Part shown: positions 18,694-25,658 of the stretch, piece after piece
Layout: each line of letters starts with the position of its first letter
Numbering within the stretch: position 1 is the stretch's first letter
DNA from: Carboxylicivirga taeanensis
Lineage (GTDB): Bacteria > Bacteroidota > Bacteroidia > Bacteroidales > Marinilabiliaceae
NCBI RefSeq assembly: GCF_051851475.1
Contig: NZ_JBPUSJ010000001.1
Coordinates: 124,001-188,000 of the forward strand
Direction: 5' to 3'
DNA length: 64,000 bases
Translations under genes and position numbers: made by a program
The notes under the pieces: model-generated
What the model was told of the DNA's origin: nothing
What the model saw: the letters and a program-made list of their open reading frames with translations, nothing else
The model's database searches: none

Positions 18694-19554
18694 CTAAAGA
18701 ATCATCTTTTCAATAGGTACAACAAGCAAACCTTCGGCCCCAAGTGCTTTCAACTGCCCAATAATCTCCCAAAACTTCTTCTCTTGAATCACTGAGTGTA
18801 CCGAACTCCATCCTTTCTCGGCTAATGGCAAAACAGTTGGACTTTTCATGCCCGGTAAAATCTTTACAATCTCATCCACCTTATCGTTAGGTACGTTCAT
18901 TAGAATATATTTATTTGAGTTGGCGGCCATTACCGAATTAATACGAAACAGCATCTCGTCTAGTAAAGCTTGCTTTTCGGCTGATAAATTAGCCCCGGCC
19001 ACCAATAATGCTTCTGATTTCATAACCACTTCCACCTCTTTTAAGCGGTTAGCCACTAATGTACTACCAGAACTCACAATGTCGAAAATACCATCTGCCA
19101 AACCTATTCCGGGAGCTATCTCCACCGAACCGGCAATCTCGTGTATCTCAGCATTAATATTTTGCTCTTTGAAGTATTTCTCCAGAATCACCGGATAAGA
19201 AGTTGCCACTTTTTTACCGTCAAAATACTCCAGTCCGCTGTAATCATCAGCCTTTGGAATGGCCAGCGATAAACGACATTTGCTAAATCCCAAACGCTTT
19301 ACCACCTTGAGTTCAAAGCCTTTTTCGGCCATTTCATTTTCACCAACAATCCCAATATCTGCCACGTCGTCAGCTACTGTTTGTGGAATATCGTCATCAC
19401 GCAAAAACAAGACTTCGATGGGGAAGTTAGGTGACGAAGCAACCAACTTGCCACTACCTACATTGAATTTGATTCCTGCTTCTTTGAGCAGCTTCATTGA
19501 GTCTTCGTTTAAACGTCCTTTTTTCTGTAATGCAATTCGTAATTTAGTTTCCAT
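18694..19554 (-). CDS. hisG: ATP phosphoribosyltransferase HisG (long form)
   Basis: HisG condenses ATP and PRPP in the committed step of histidine synthesis. The 286-residue protein is the long form, with an N-terminal catalytic bilobed domain (LRIALQKKGRL, then DIGIVGENEM, and the PRPP loop region DIVSSGSTL) and a C-terminal ACT-like regulatory domain (about 210-286, ending VVPIEKMIL) that normally senses histidine. No HisZ partner is therefore needed. It is first in the operon and is preceded by two attenuators. Confidence 0.97.
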   Translation of the reverse strand: METKLRIALQKKGRLNEDSMKLLKEAGIKFNVGSGKLVASSPNFPIEVLFLRDDDIPQTVADDVADIGIVGENEMAEKGFELKVVKRLGFSKCRLSLAIPKADDYSGLEYFDGKKVATSYPVILEKYFKEQNINAEIHEIAGSVEIAPGIGLADGIFDIVSSGSTLVANRLKEVEVVMKSEALLVAGANLSAEKQALLDEMLFRINSVMAANSNKYILMNVPNDKVDEIVKILPGMKSPTVLPLAEKGWSSVHSVIQEKKFWEIIGQLKALGAEGLLVVPIEKMIL

Positions 19555-19580
19555 GTTATGTTCTTTTTAAGTTTTTGTCA

Positions 19581-19653
19581 AATAAAAAAGGCTTACCCTT
19601 ACCGGATAAGCCTTTGATGTTTCATATACGCATACGCCATCTCAACTCATCCG
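19581..19653 (-). promoter_or_regulatory. his attenuator 2: terminator and competing antiterminator (proximal)
   Basis: On the minus strand, AAAGGCTTATCC pairs with GGGTAAGCCTTT (plus-strand 604-615 with 87-98 of 19.5-19.6 kb; 12 bp, 5-nt loop), and a run of six T follows, so this is an intrinsic terminator. CGGATGAGT at 19645-19653, inside the end of leader peptide 2, can instead pair over nine bases (two G-T) with GCTTATCCG of the 5' terminator arm (19603-19611). A ribosome stalled on the His codons leaves that segment free, which favours antitermination. Confidence 0.9.
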
Positions 19654-19701
19654 AGGTGATAAGTAATGATGATGATGAATATGGAATTGTATGCTTGTCA
19701 T
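19642..19701 (-). CDS. hisL: his leader peptide 2
   Basis: This is a 19-residue open frame (ATG at 19701, TGA at 19642-19644) with a His, an Ile and then four His in a row (codons 7-12). It lies directly before a terminator and 88 bases before hisG. Its last codons overlap the predicted antiterminator strand, the classical arrangement in which ribosome position decides between terminator and antiterminator. Confidence 0.88.
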   Translation of the reverse strand: MTSIQFHIHHHHYLSPRMS

Positions 19702-19710
19702 GTTCGTTTA

Positions 19711-19787
19711 AATTAAAAAAGGCTTACCATTTCTGATAAGCCTTTATTGATATCTTTAGTTTTTACACATCGATCACCGCCTACCAG
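19711..19787 (-). promoter_or_regulatory. his attenuator 1: terminator and competing antiterminator (distal)
   Basis: On the minus strand, AAAGGCTTATC (19735-19745) pairs with GGTAAGCCTTT (19718-19728), followed by six T. CTGGTAGGC, directly after the stop codon of leader peptide 1 (19779-19787), can pair over nine bases (three G-T) with GCTTATCAG of the 5' arm (19733-19741). The two attenuators have the same layout and the same terminator arms. Confidence 0.88.
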
Positions 19788-19829
19788 TTAATAGGATACA
19801 TGATGGTGATGATGAATAAAGTTCTGCAT
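19788..19829 (-). CDS. his leader peptide 1
   Basis: This is a 13-residue open frame (ATG at 19829, TAA at 19788-19790) whose codons 6-10 are five consecutive His (CAT CAT CAC CAT CAT). It is the first of two His-rich peptides read between the promoter and hisG. A run of the pathway's own amino acid before a terminator is the signature of a biosynthetic attenuator. Confidence 0.88.
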   Translation of the reverse strand: MQNFIHHHHHVSY

Positions 19830-19849
19830 GTTTCAATAATTATATGATG

Positions 19850-19879
19850 CAAATGTAGTTTCAATATTTATAATTGCAA
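19850..19879 (-). promoter_or_regulatory. Bacteroidota-type promoter of the his operon
   Basis: On the minus strand, TTG (19877-19879) is followed after exactly 19 bases by TACATTTG (19850-19857), a full match to TTG-N19-TAnnTTTG. Transcription would start about 15 bases before leader peptide 1. Confidence 0.75.
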
Positions 19880-19924
19880 ACTTTCAGTTGATTTTTTATT
19901 ATAAATCCGAACTAAGTCCAACCA

Positions 19925-20335
19925 TCAGGCCTTTAAATTTCGCTCAAAAGCAGCATATTGCTGATCGGTTCCTTTAATGTGCTTCACTAACCAATCTTTT
20001 AAAAAGTTAGTGACTTCAATGGATAATATAAGCTTGCCTGCATGCAGGCGTTCGTAGTAATTTTGAGTTTTCTCAATAAAAAACTGATGAGCCTCCTGGT
20101 GCTCTTTTAACTGAGGATAGGCCATTTGCAACATGTGCTTTTCCTCATTTGAAAAGTGAGATTTGGTATAATTCACAAGTCCCAATATCAGCTCTTCAAG
20201 TCTCTCCCGAGGCGACTCATCTTTTATGCCCCGGTAAAACTCATTAATGAGCGCAAACAATTGCTTGTGCTCATTATCAATCGTTGTATTACCAACTGAT
20301 AAATCATCTGTCCACATAGTTTGTATTTTTGTCAT
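19925..20335 (-). CDS. bacteriohemerythrin-like O2-binding protein
   Basis: The 136-residue four-helix protein has every di-iron ligand of hemerythrins: His23, His60, Glu64 (HFSNE), His79, His83 (HQEAH), His119 and Asp124 (HIKGTD). Such proteins bind O2 reversibly and are found as oxygen carriers, stores or sensors; no output domain is attached here. The start at 20335 is chosen because homologues begin shortly before the MxWTDDLSVG stretch; an upstream in-frame start would add ten residues. It is a single gene downstream of, and divergent from, pssA. Confidence 0.92.
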   Translation of the reverse strand: MTKIQTMWTDDLSVGNTTIDNEHKQLFALINEFYRGIKDESPRERLEELILGLVNYTKSHFSNEEKHMLQMAYPQLKEHQEAHQFFIEKTQNYYERLHAGKLILSIEVTNFLKDWLVKHIKGTDQQYAAFERNLKA

Positions 20336-20513
20336 AATGCGCAAAAATAAGAATCCTTTCCCCAAATTCTCGTTAAATTATTATCAACTCAATTGAATAT
20401 TTTACCAATTACCAATGCATTTTGGCCAATAGTTTCGTTTATAAGATGAGATTCAAATTTTGAAACTCTTCTGCTTTACTTTACTTTCGGCAAATAATTC
20501 AAAACAATCAATT

Positions 20514-21242
20514 ATGAATATCAAACAGCATATTCCTAACTTTGTGACAAGCCTCAATGCTCTGTGTGGCATCATGGCCTTGTTTTTTGCGCTAAATGGT
20601 CGTATAGACATAGCCGTTTGGCTAATTTTTGCTGGTGCTCTCTTTGATTTTGGTGACGGATTTGCTGCACGCGCACTCAATGCCTATAGCGACATTGGCA
20701 AAGAGCTGGACTCACTGGCCGACCTTATAAGTTTTGGTGCAGCTCCCTCTGCTATATGGTCAACCATCATTAAATACCAACTAACAGGCAGTTACGCCAC
20801 CAACTTCTTTGCCTTATCTACGTCGCACCAACTACTGGTTATTGCCCCATTTATTATGGTGGCGTTTGCCGCCTTACGCCTGGCCAAATTTAATGTAGAC
20901 ACCCGACAAACCGAAAACTTTCTTGGCCTAACAACTACAGCAACAGGCATTTTTACCGCCGCCTTTGCCTATAAATTTATAGCTGTTCCGGAACTGTTCA
21001 CCTGGTTGAGTCCAGGGATAATACTTGTGTTGATAGGTGTGTTTTGCGCCCTTCTTATCAGTGAAGTTCCCATGTTCTCATTAAAATTTAAAAACATGAA
21101 GTGGGCAGATAACAAGGAGCGCTTCATATTACTATTGCTAGCCATTGCATTTACTATTCTGTTTGGCATTGGCGGCATAGCGGCCACTATCCTTTATTAC
21201 ATTGTGGTTTCATTAATAAAAAGCGTACTACCTGCAAAATAA
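20514..21242 (+). CDS. pssA: CDP-diacylglycerol-serine O-phosphatidyltransferase
   Basis: PssA joins serine to CDP-diacylglycerol to make phosphatidylserine, the precursor of phosphatidylethanolamine, in the inner membrane. The 242-residue protein has the CDP-alcohol phosphotransferase signature D48-G49, A52-R53, G62, D66 and D70, and about seven membrane segments. The ATG at 20514 is preferred because the upstream in-frame frame from 20460 is unlike the family and would begin before the usual MNIKQHIPNFVTSLN start. Confidence 0.93.
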   Translation: MNIKQHIPNFVTSLNALCGIMALFFALNGRIDIAVWLIFAGALFDFGDGFAARALNAYSDIGKELDSLADLISFGAAPSAIWSTIIKYQLTGSYATNFFALSTSHQLLVIAPFIMVAFAALRLAKFNVDTRQTENFLGLTTTATGIFTAAFAYKFIAVPELFTWLSPGIILVLIGVFCALLISEVPMFSLKFKNMKWADNKERFILLLLAIAFTILFGIGGIAATILYYIVVSLIKSVLPAK

Positions 21243-21263
21243 CACTCAGGCATCAAACATATA

Positions 21264-21296
21264 AAAAGGCCCAACGAACTGCTCGCTGGGCCTTTT
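21264..21296. terminator. bidirectional terminator between pssA and the TetR gene
   Basis: AAAAGGCCCA pairs with TGGGCCTTTT, extended by three more pairs beyond one mismatch. A-rich and T-rich flanks on both sides suit both convergent genes. Confidence 0.9.
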
Positions 21297-21314
21297 CGCA
21301 TTTTAAATAATGCT

Positions 21315-21995
21315 TTATTTCTTTTGAAGAAGTGTGTTGGTAAAATAAACCAGCATCTCCCGCACATCCTCATAATCATCCCCATCTACCTTAACTTCGG
21401 TTAAGCGAGGCAAATGGTTGGCAAAGTAACTATGACTGTTGGCCATTTCAAACAGGTTGCTTGCCAAGGCACGTGGGTACGGAAAATCAGGATTAACTTC
21501 CGAAATCACCTTCGACACCTTCTCACATAGCATCTTGTAATTAGAGAAAAAGCCCTCCATATTCTCTTTATCGACTTCTTTAGTGTAGTAAGCCTTGGTT
21601 CCTTCAGCAATTATTAAGCGGTGTAAAACCGTCTCATTCACATAGTCAATAGCCGGATTCTCTTTATAGGCATAAACAATCGTTCTGATAATGATATTTA
21701 GACGCTCAATGGGCGAACTAATATTCATTGTATTAATATCAACAAGGTAGCTCACCCACTCCCAGTACCACGAAACCAGATAAAGCAGTAAGAAATGCTT
21801 GTTTTCAAAATACCGATATACTGAAGCCTCTGTTGAGCCCATTTGGGCCGCCAATTTCTTAAAAGTAAACGCCTCAAATCCAATCTCATCAATTAAATAA
21901 ATACTGTGTTTAATGATGCTTTGACCGAGCGTTGTTTCTTGCGGATCGCGAATATAGAGCTTGTCGTTTAAATTGATTTTGATTCCAATAGACAT
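21315..21995 (-). CDS. TetR/AcrR-family regulator
   Basis: The 226-residue protein has an N-terminal TetR helix-turn-helix (about 20-70; FTFKKLAAQMGSTEASVYRYF then ENK) and a long helical C-terminal ligand/dimer domain with no recognised specific family. In many Bacteroidota such regulators control lipid or efflux genes. It is divergent from the carbonic anhydrase gene across a 398-base gap, so that gene is one possible target. Confidence 0.88.
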   Translation of the reverse strand: MSIGIKINLNDKLYIRDPQETTLGQSIIKHSIYLIDEIGFEAFTFKKLAAQMGSTEASVYRYFENKHFLLLYLVSWYWEWVSYLVDINTMNISSPIERLNIIIRTIVYAYKENPAIDYVNETVLHRLIIAEGTKAYYTKEVDKENMEGFFSNYKMLCEKVSKVISEVNPDFPYPRALASNLFEMANSHSYFANHLPRLTEVKVDGDDYEDVREMLVYFTNTLLQKK

Positions 21996-22393
21996 GATTG
22001 CAAAACTTATTTAAAACAAAAATAGAACTTTTTTTGAACAAGTTTGATGTTTTAATGTTTAAGTGTTACAAAATACAATAATAGTTTTGCTATTATTATC
22101 AAAAGTAATAAATTTGCAAAGTTTTAGATGTTTAGAATGCTTCGAAACACCCACTGACACTGGCAATGGAAACAATTGAACTACAGTTCTATAATTTACG
22201 CCAGTGGATGTGTTAAAAAAAATAGCCAATATCGCCAATGGTCATTAATCAAGCATTTCAAAAACAGCTAAACCATTAAAGATTTAAAATCAGTTGCACC
22301 AACACCTGAGCAAAAATCCGTTCATCACCAATTCAAAGCAGTTGAGTTTGCATTGAAGATATTTGACACCGACACCATTAAAATGAAAAGAGC
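21996..22393. other. 398-base gap between the TetR and carbonic anhydrase genes
   Basis: It holds a good plus-strand promoter (22087-22116), a GCCAGTG/CACTGGC inverted repeat (about 22154-22208) and a 16-codon open frame (22165-22215). No other gene was seen. Confidence 0.5.
22087..22116 (+). promoter_or_regulatory. Bacteroidota-type promoter upstream of the carbonic anhydrase gene
   Basis: TTG (22087-22089), exactly 19 bases, then TAAATTTG (22109-22116) matches TTG-N19-TAnnTTTG. It would give a leader of about 270 bases before the carbonic anhydrase ATG. Confidence 0.65.
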
Positions 22394-23023
22394 ATGAACA
22401 CAGTTACACAAAGCGCAAAAACTCAGGCTTGCATCAGCCCTGAGGTGGCAGTGAAGATTTTAAAAGAAGGAAATGAGCGCTTCATCAGTAACAAACGCGT
22501 CAACCGGGAGTTCTTAAAACAGGTTGAAGAAACCGCGGGTGGGCAGTATCCTTTTGCTGCAGTTGTCAGTTGTATTGATTCGCGTGTTCCAACCGAAGTA
22601 GTATTCGATCTGGGCATAGGGGATATTTTCAACGTGCGGGTGGCCGGCAATATTGTTAACGACGATATATTGGGCAGTCTCGAATTTGCATGCAAAATAG
22701 CTGGTGCAAAAGCCATTGTGGTAATGGGACACACTTCCTGTGGAGCCATTATGGGTGCCTGTGATGGAGCCCAGTTAGGCAACCTTACACAAATGCTCAA
22801 CAAAATAAAGCCAGCTGTTGAGTTAACACCAACAATTAATGGCGAATTACGAACGTCCAAAAACACTGATTTTGTGAATAAGGTAGCTACGAAAAACGTA
22901 GAATTAACAATACAAACCATTAAAAAAAATAGTGACATTTTAAATGAAATGCACCAGTGCGGGTCAATTGCCATTGTTGGTGCCATGTACGATGTCAAAA
23001 CAGGAAAAATTACCTTTAGTTAG
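22394..23023 (+). CDS. can: beta-class carbonic anhydrase
   Basis: It interconverts CO2 and bicarbonate in the cytoplasm, supplying bicarbonate to carboxylases. The 209-residue protein has the zinc ligands Cys60 (CIDSR, with the Asp62/Arg64 dyad), His113 and Cys116 (GHTSCGA). No signal peptide or membrane segment is seen. It is a single gene with a long leader and a strong terminator. Confidence 0.95.
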   Translation: MNTVTQSAKTQACISPEVAVKILKEGNERFISNKRVNREFLKQVEETAGGQYPFAAVVSCIDSRVPTEVVFDLGIGDIFNVRVAGNIVNDDILGSLEFACKIAGAKAIVVMGHTSCGAIMGACDGAQLGNLTQMLNKIKPAVELTPTINGELRTSKNTDFVNKVATKNVELTIQTIKKNSDILNEMHQCGSIAIVGAMYDVKTGKITFS

Positions 23024-23092
23024 TTATGTTCCCAGGTTGGATGCAGCTTTTTCTGAGAATAACAGTATTCAACCCTTAATTTTACCTGAGTG

Positions 23093-23137
23093 AGGTGGTT
23101 CGGTTTCAGACGTGATTTCGAACCACCTATTTTTTTA
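23093..23137 (+). terminator. terminator after the carbonic anhydrase gene
   Basis: AGGTGGTTCG (23093-23102) pairs with CGAACCACCT (23119-23128), followed by seven T. It separates can from the trp leader. Confidence 0.92.
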
Positions 23138-23241
23138 TTACAATCTATTACCTCATTATATTTTTTGGCAGTAAAATGTAAATATTATCGCATAATTACT
23201 GACACTTTGCATTGTCGACAAAAAAATATTGCTTGCCTCGT

Positions 23242-23273
23242 TTGTTTTTTAAAAATTTTATTTCAAATATTTG
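23242..23273 (+). promoter_or_regulatory. probable trp promoter
   Basis: TTTG (TTG at 23242-23244), 21 bases, then AATATTTG (23266-23273), one mismatch from TAnnTTTG. The predicted start would lie roughly 15 bases before the leader peptide. Confidence 0.45.
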
Positions 23274-23296
23274 TAAGCATAATCACAGAACAAATT

Positions 23297-23359
23297 ATGA
23301 ATTTGACATTAACACATAAAGGCTGGTGGCATCATACTTATCTTTCAACCGAGAGTTAA
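23297..23359 (+). CDS. trpL: trp leader peptide
   Basis: This is a 20-residue open frame with adjacent Trp codons at positions 10 and 11 (TGG TGG, 23324-23329), ending TAA at 23357. It lies between a trp promoter candidate and a terminator that precedes trpE. The last codons (CC GAG AGT T) form one strand of the antiterminator, so ribosome stalling at Trp exposes it and completion of the peptide hides it. Confidence 0.93.
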   Translation: MNLTLTHKGWWHHTYLSTES

Positions 23360-23430
23360 GGGCAACCGTCGTATCTATAAAAAAATATGAACAAAGGCTT
23401 ATCGAAACTCTCGGTAAGCCTTTTTTTATT
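23349..23430 (+). promoter_or_regulatory. trp attenuator (terminator and antiterminator)
   Basis: The terminator stem is AAAGGCTTA (23393-23401) with TAAGCCTTT (23415-23423), extended by four more pairs (402-405 with 411-414), a 5-nt loop and a seven-T run. CCGAGAGTT at 23349-23357, overlapping the leader stop codon, is exactly complementary over nine bases to AACTCTCGG (23406-23414), which includes the terminator loop and upper stem. The two structures cannot coexist. Confidence 0.93.
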
Positions 23431-23450
23431 TAACAATTTTTGATCAGACC

Positions 23451-24866
23451 ATGAAAACAATTAATTTCAATACCATAGCAACCCCCATTCCTGCGAACAT
23501 AGCCGATGTTACGACACCGGTTAGTTTATTTCTGAAGCTGAGGGATGCCTACCCGAACACCACCTTACTTGAAAGTAGTGACTACCATGGAAATAGCAAC
23601 TCCATGTCGTTTATCTGCTTTAAGCCGTTGTATGAGTTTATTGCTGATAAAGGCTTTGTGATGCAAGGGGAAGCGCACAAAGAATTGCAGCCAATGCCCA
23701 TCGATGCAAACAACAACGTCCCGAAATTGCTCAATAGTTTTATCAAAAAACTAAAAGTGGATAACAGTCAAAGCCCCATAAAAATCAATGGCTTGTTTGG
23801 CTACTCAACATTTGATGCGGTGCAGTATTTCGACTCGCTAAAGTTTGAATCTGAACGCAAGGACGAACACGCTATACCAGAGCTGCGCTATACATTTTAC
23901 AAATACATAGTGGCATTTAACCACTTTACCAACCAGCTCTATTTAATTGAGAACCTTGAAGAAAAAGAAGCATCGCAGAGCCAGCAATTAATAGAAAAAT
24001 TTTATAACCGTACCATCCCTACTTTTCAGTTCAAATCCTCCAGTCAGGAGCAATCCAACTTGAGCGATGAGCAGTTCATGGCGATGGTGACAAAAGGAAA
24101 AGAACATTGTTTCAGGGGCGATGTATTCCAGATCGTTCTATCCCGACAGTTTAAGCAACAATTTACTGGTGACGAGTTTAATGTTTACCGGGCGCTGCGC
24201 AATATCAACCCTTCACCCTACCTGTTTTATTTCGACTACGGTGATTATAAAATATTCGGTTCTTCACCCGAAGCGCAACTGATTATTGACAACAATGTGG
24301 CAACCATCAACCCCATTGCCGGCACCTTTAAGCGCACCGGTGACGACGTTAAAGACCAGGAACTGGCCATTCAGCTAAGTGAAGATAAAAAGGAAAATGC
24401 CGAACATGTGATGCTGGTTGACCTGGCACGTAACGACCTGAGTCGTAATTGTGAAAAGGTAACCGTAAATACCTATAAGGAAGTGCAATTCTACTCACAT
24501 GTATTGCACCTGGTGTCGGACGTAAGCGGCCAACTTAAAGATGGCTCCATCGCTACGCGCGTGATGGCCGATACCTTTCCGGCGGGTACCTTATCGGGAG
24601 CTCCCAAATACAAAGCCATGCAACTGATTGATTCCATTGAAAACCAAAACAGAGGCTATTACGGCGGTTGTATTGGCAATATTGGCATTGATGGCAGCTT
24701 CAACCAAGCCATTATGATTCGCTCCTTTCTGAGTAAAAACAATACCCTGTTTTACCAGGCCGGAGCGGGTGTGGTCAGCGAATCGAAAGAAGAAAGCGAA
24801 TTGCAGGAAGTAAATAATAAACTGGGTGCGTTAAAGAAAGCCATCCGCTTAGCTGAAGAGTTTTAA
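23451..24866 (+). CDS. trpE: anthranilate synthase component I TrpE
   Basis: TrpE makes anthranilate from chorismate and ammonia delivered by TrpG. The 471-residue protein has the N-terminal LLESS stretch near residue 40, where homologues bind feedback tryptophan, and the catalytic motifs FQIVLSRQF, NPSPYLFYFDYGD, GSSPEAQL, PIAGTFKRTG, DLARNDLSRNC and FPAGTLSGAPKYKAM near the C-terminus. It is the first structural gene of trpEGDCFBA, right after the attenuator. Confidence 0.97.
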   Translation: MKTINFNTIATPIPANIADVTTPVSLFLKLRDAYPNTTLLESSDYHGNSNSMSFICFKPLYEFIADKGFVMQGEAHKELQPMPIDANNNVPKLLNSFIKKLKVDNSQSPIKINGLFGYSTFDAVQYFDSLKFESERKDEHAIPELRYTFYKYIVAFNHFTNQLYLIENLEEKEASQSQQLIEKFYNRTIPTFQFKSSSQEQSNLSDEQFMAMVTKGKEHCFRGDVFQIVLSRQFKQQFTGDEFNVYRALRNINPSPYLFYFDYGDYKIFGSSPEAQLIIDNNVATINPIAGTFKRTGDDVKDQELAIQLSEDKKENAEHVMLVDLARNDLSRNCEKVTVNTYKEVQFYSHVLHLVSDVSGQLKDGSIATRVMADTFPAGTLSGAPKYKAMQLIDSIENQNRGYYGGCIGNIGIDGSFNQAIMIRSFLSKNNTLFYQAGAGVVSESKEESELQEVNNKLGALKKAIRLAEEF

Positions 24867-24946
24867 ATAAAAAAGAGAGTTTGAAGGCACAAAGCGTACA
24901 TCCTTTTTCAGGGTGTAACCAACTAACTTCAGATAAAAAATAACCA

Positions 24947-24977
24947 AGCTGTTATTAGCCGGCAGCAATAAGCAAAT
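24947..24977 (+). repeat. 7-bp repeat array, AGC family (array c)
   Basis: AGCT at 24947, then after 10 bases AGCC at 24957, AGCA at 24964 and AGCA at 24971, the last three exactly 7 bases apart. It lies in the trpE-trpG spacer, ending 5 bases before the trpG start. It shares the 11-base lead TAACCAAGCTG and the 10-7-7 spacing with array d. Confidence 0.6.
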
Positions 24978-24982
24978 AAGAA

Positions 24983-25570
24983 ATGAAAATATTAGTCCTG
25001 GATAATTACGATTCATTCACCTATAACCTGGTCCATTATGTGGAAGAGATTATAGACGCTAAAGTAGACGTATTTCGTAACGACGAAATCAGCCTGGCCG
25101 ATGTGGCCCAATACGACAAAATACTGCTATCGCCCGGTCCGGGCATCCCTGATGAAGCTGGTATTCTGAAGGAGGTAATCAAAACCTATGCTGCCAGTAA
25201 GAGCATATTAGGCGTTTGCCTTGGTTGCCAGGCTATTGCAGAGGTGTTTGGCGGCAGCATTCGTAACCTTAATAAAGTGTATCATGGGGTGGCAACACCG
25301 GTTACCATCATCAATAAGGCTGAATACCTTTTCAAAGGGCTGCCCGATAGCTTTAAAGCCGGGCGCTATCACAGCTGGGTGGTGAATGAAGAAGATTTAC
25401 CAGCCGAACTGCTTATCACCTCCAAGGAGGCGGAAGGCCAGATAATGGGCCTGATGCATAAAGAATATGATGTGCGTGGGGTGCAGTTTCACCCTGAATC
25501 GGTTCTGACCGAGCACGGCAAACAAATGATTCGGAACTGGATAGAGCATCAGGCTAACAGCTCCCTTTAG
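24983..25570 (+). CDS. trpG: anthranilate synthase component II (glutamine amidotransferase) TrpG
   Basis: TrpG hydrolyses glutamine and passes ammonia to TrpE. The 195-residue class I amidotransferase has SPGPGIPDEAG (50-60), the nucleophile Cys79 in GVCLGCQAI and the His-Glu pair in VQFHPESVLTEHG. It is not fused to TrpD or TrpE. A 116-base spacer separates it from trpE and contains array c. Confidence 0.96.
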   Translation: MKILVLDNYDSFTYNLVHYVEEIIDAKVDVFRNDEISLADVAQYDKILLSPGPGIPDEAGILKEVIKTYAASKSILGVCLGCQAIAEVFGGSIRNLNKVYHGVATPVTIINKAEYLFKGLPDSFKAGRYHSWVVNEEDLPAELLITSKEAEGQIMGLMHKEYDVRGVQFHPESVLTEHGKQMIRNWIEHQANSSL

Positions 25571-25614
25571 ATCCATCAACCAATGGTTCGCCTCCGGGCC
25601 AAAAATTATAACCA

Positions 25615-25652
25615 AGCTGCCAATAGCTAACAGCCAGCAGCTACAAGCTTTT
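25615..25652 (+). repeat. 7-bp repeat array, AGCT family (array d)
   Basis: AGCT at 25615, then after 10 bases AGCT at 25625, AGCC at 25632, AGCT at 25639 and AGCT at 25646, the last four exactly 7 bases apart. It fills the end of the trpG-trpD spacer, 6 bases before the trpD ATG. Confidence 0.7.
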
Positions 25653-25658
25653 TTCATC

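Noticed and set aside
22423..22998. A 191-codon open frame antisense to the carbonic anhydrase gene
   Set aside because: It is a shadow of the real gene, which has all zinc ligands; the antisense product has no recognisable domain.
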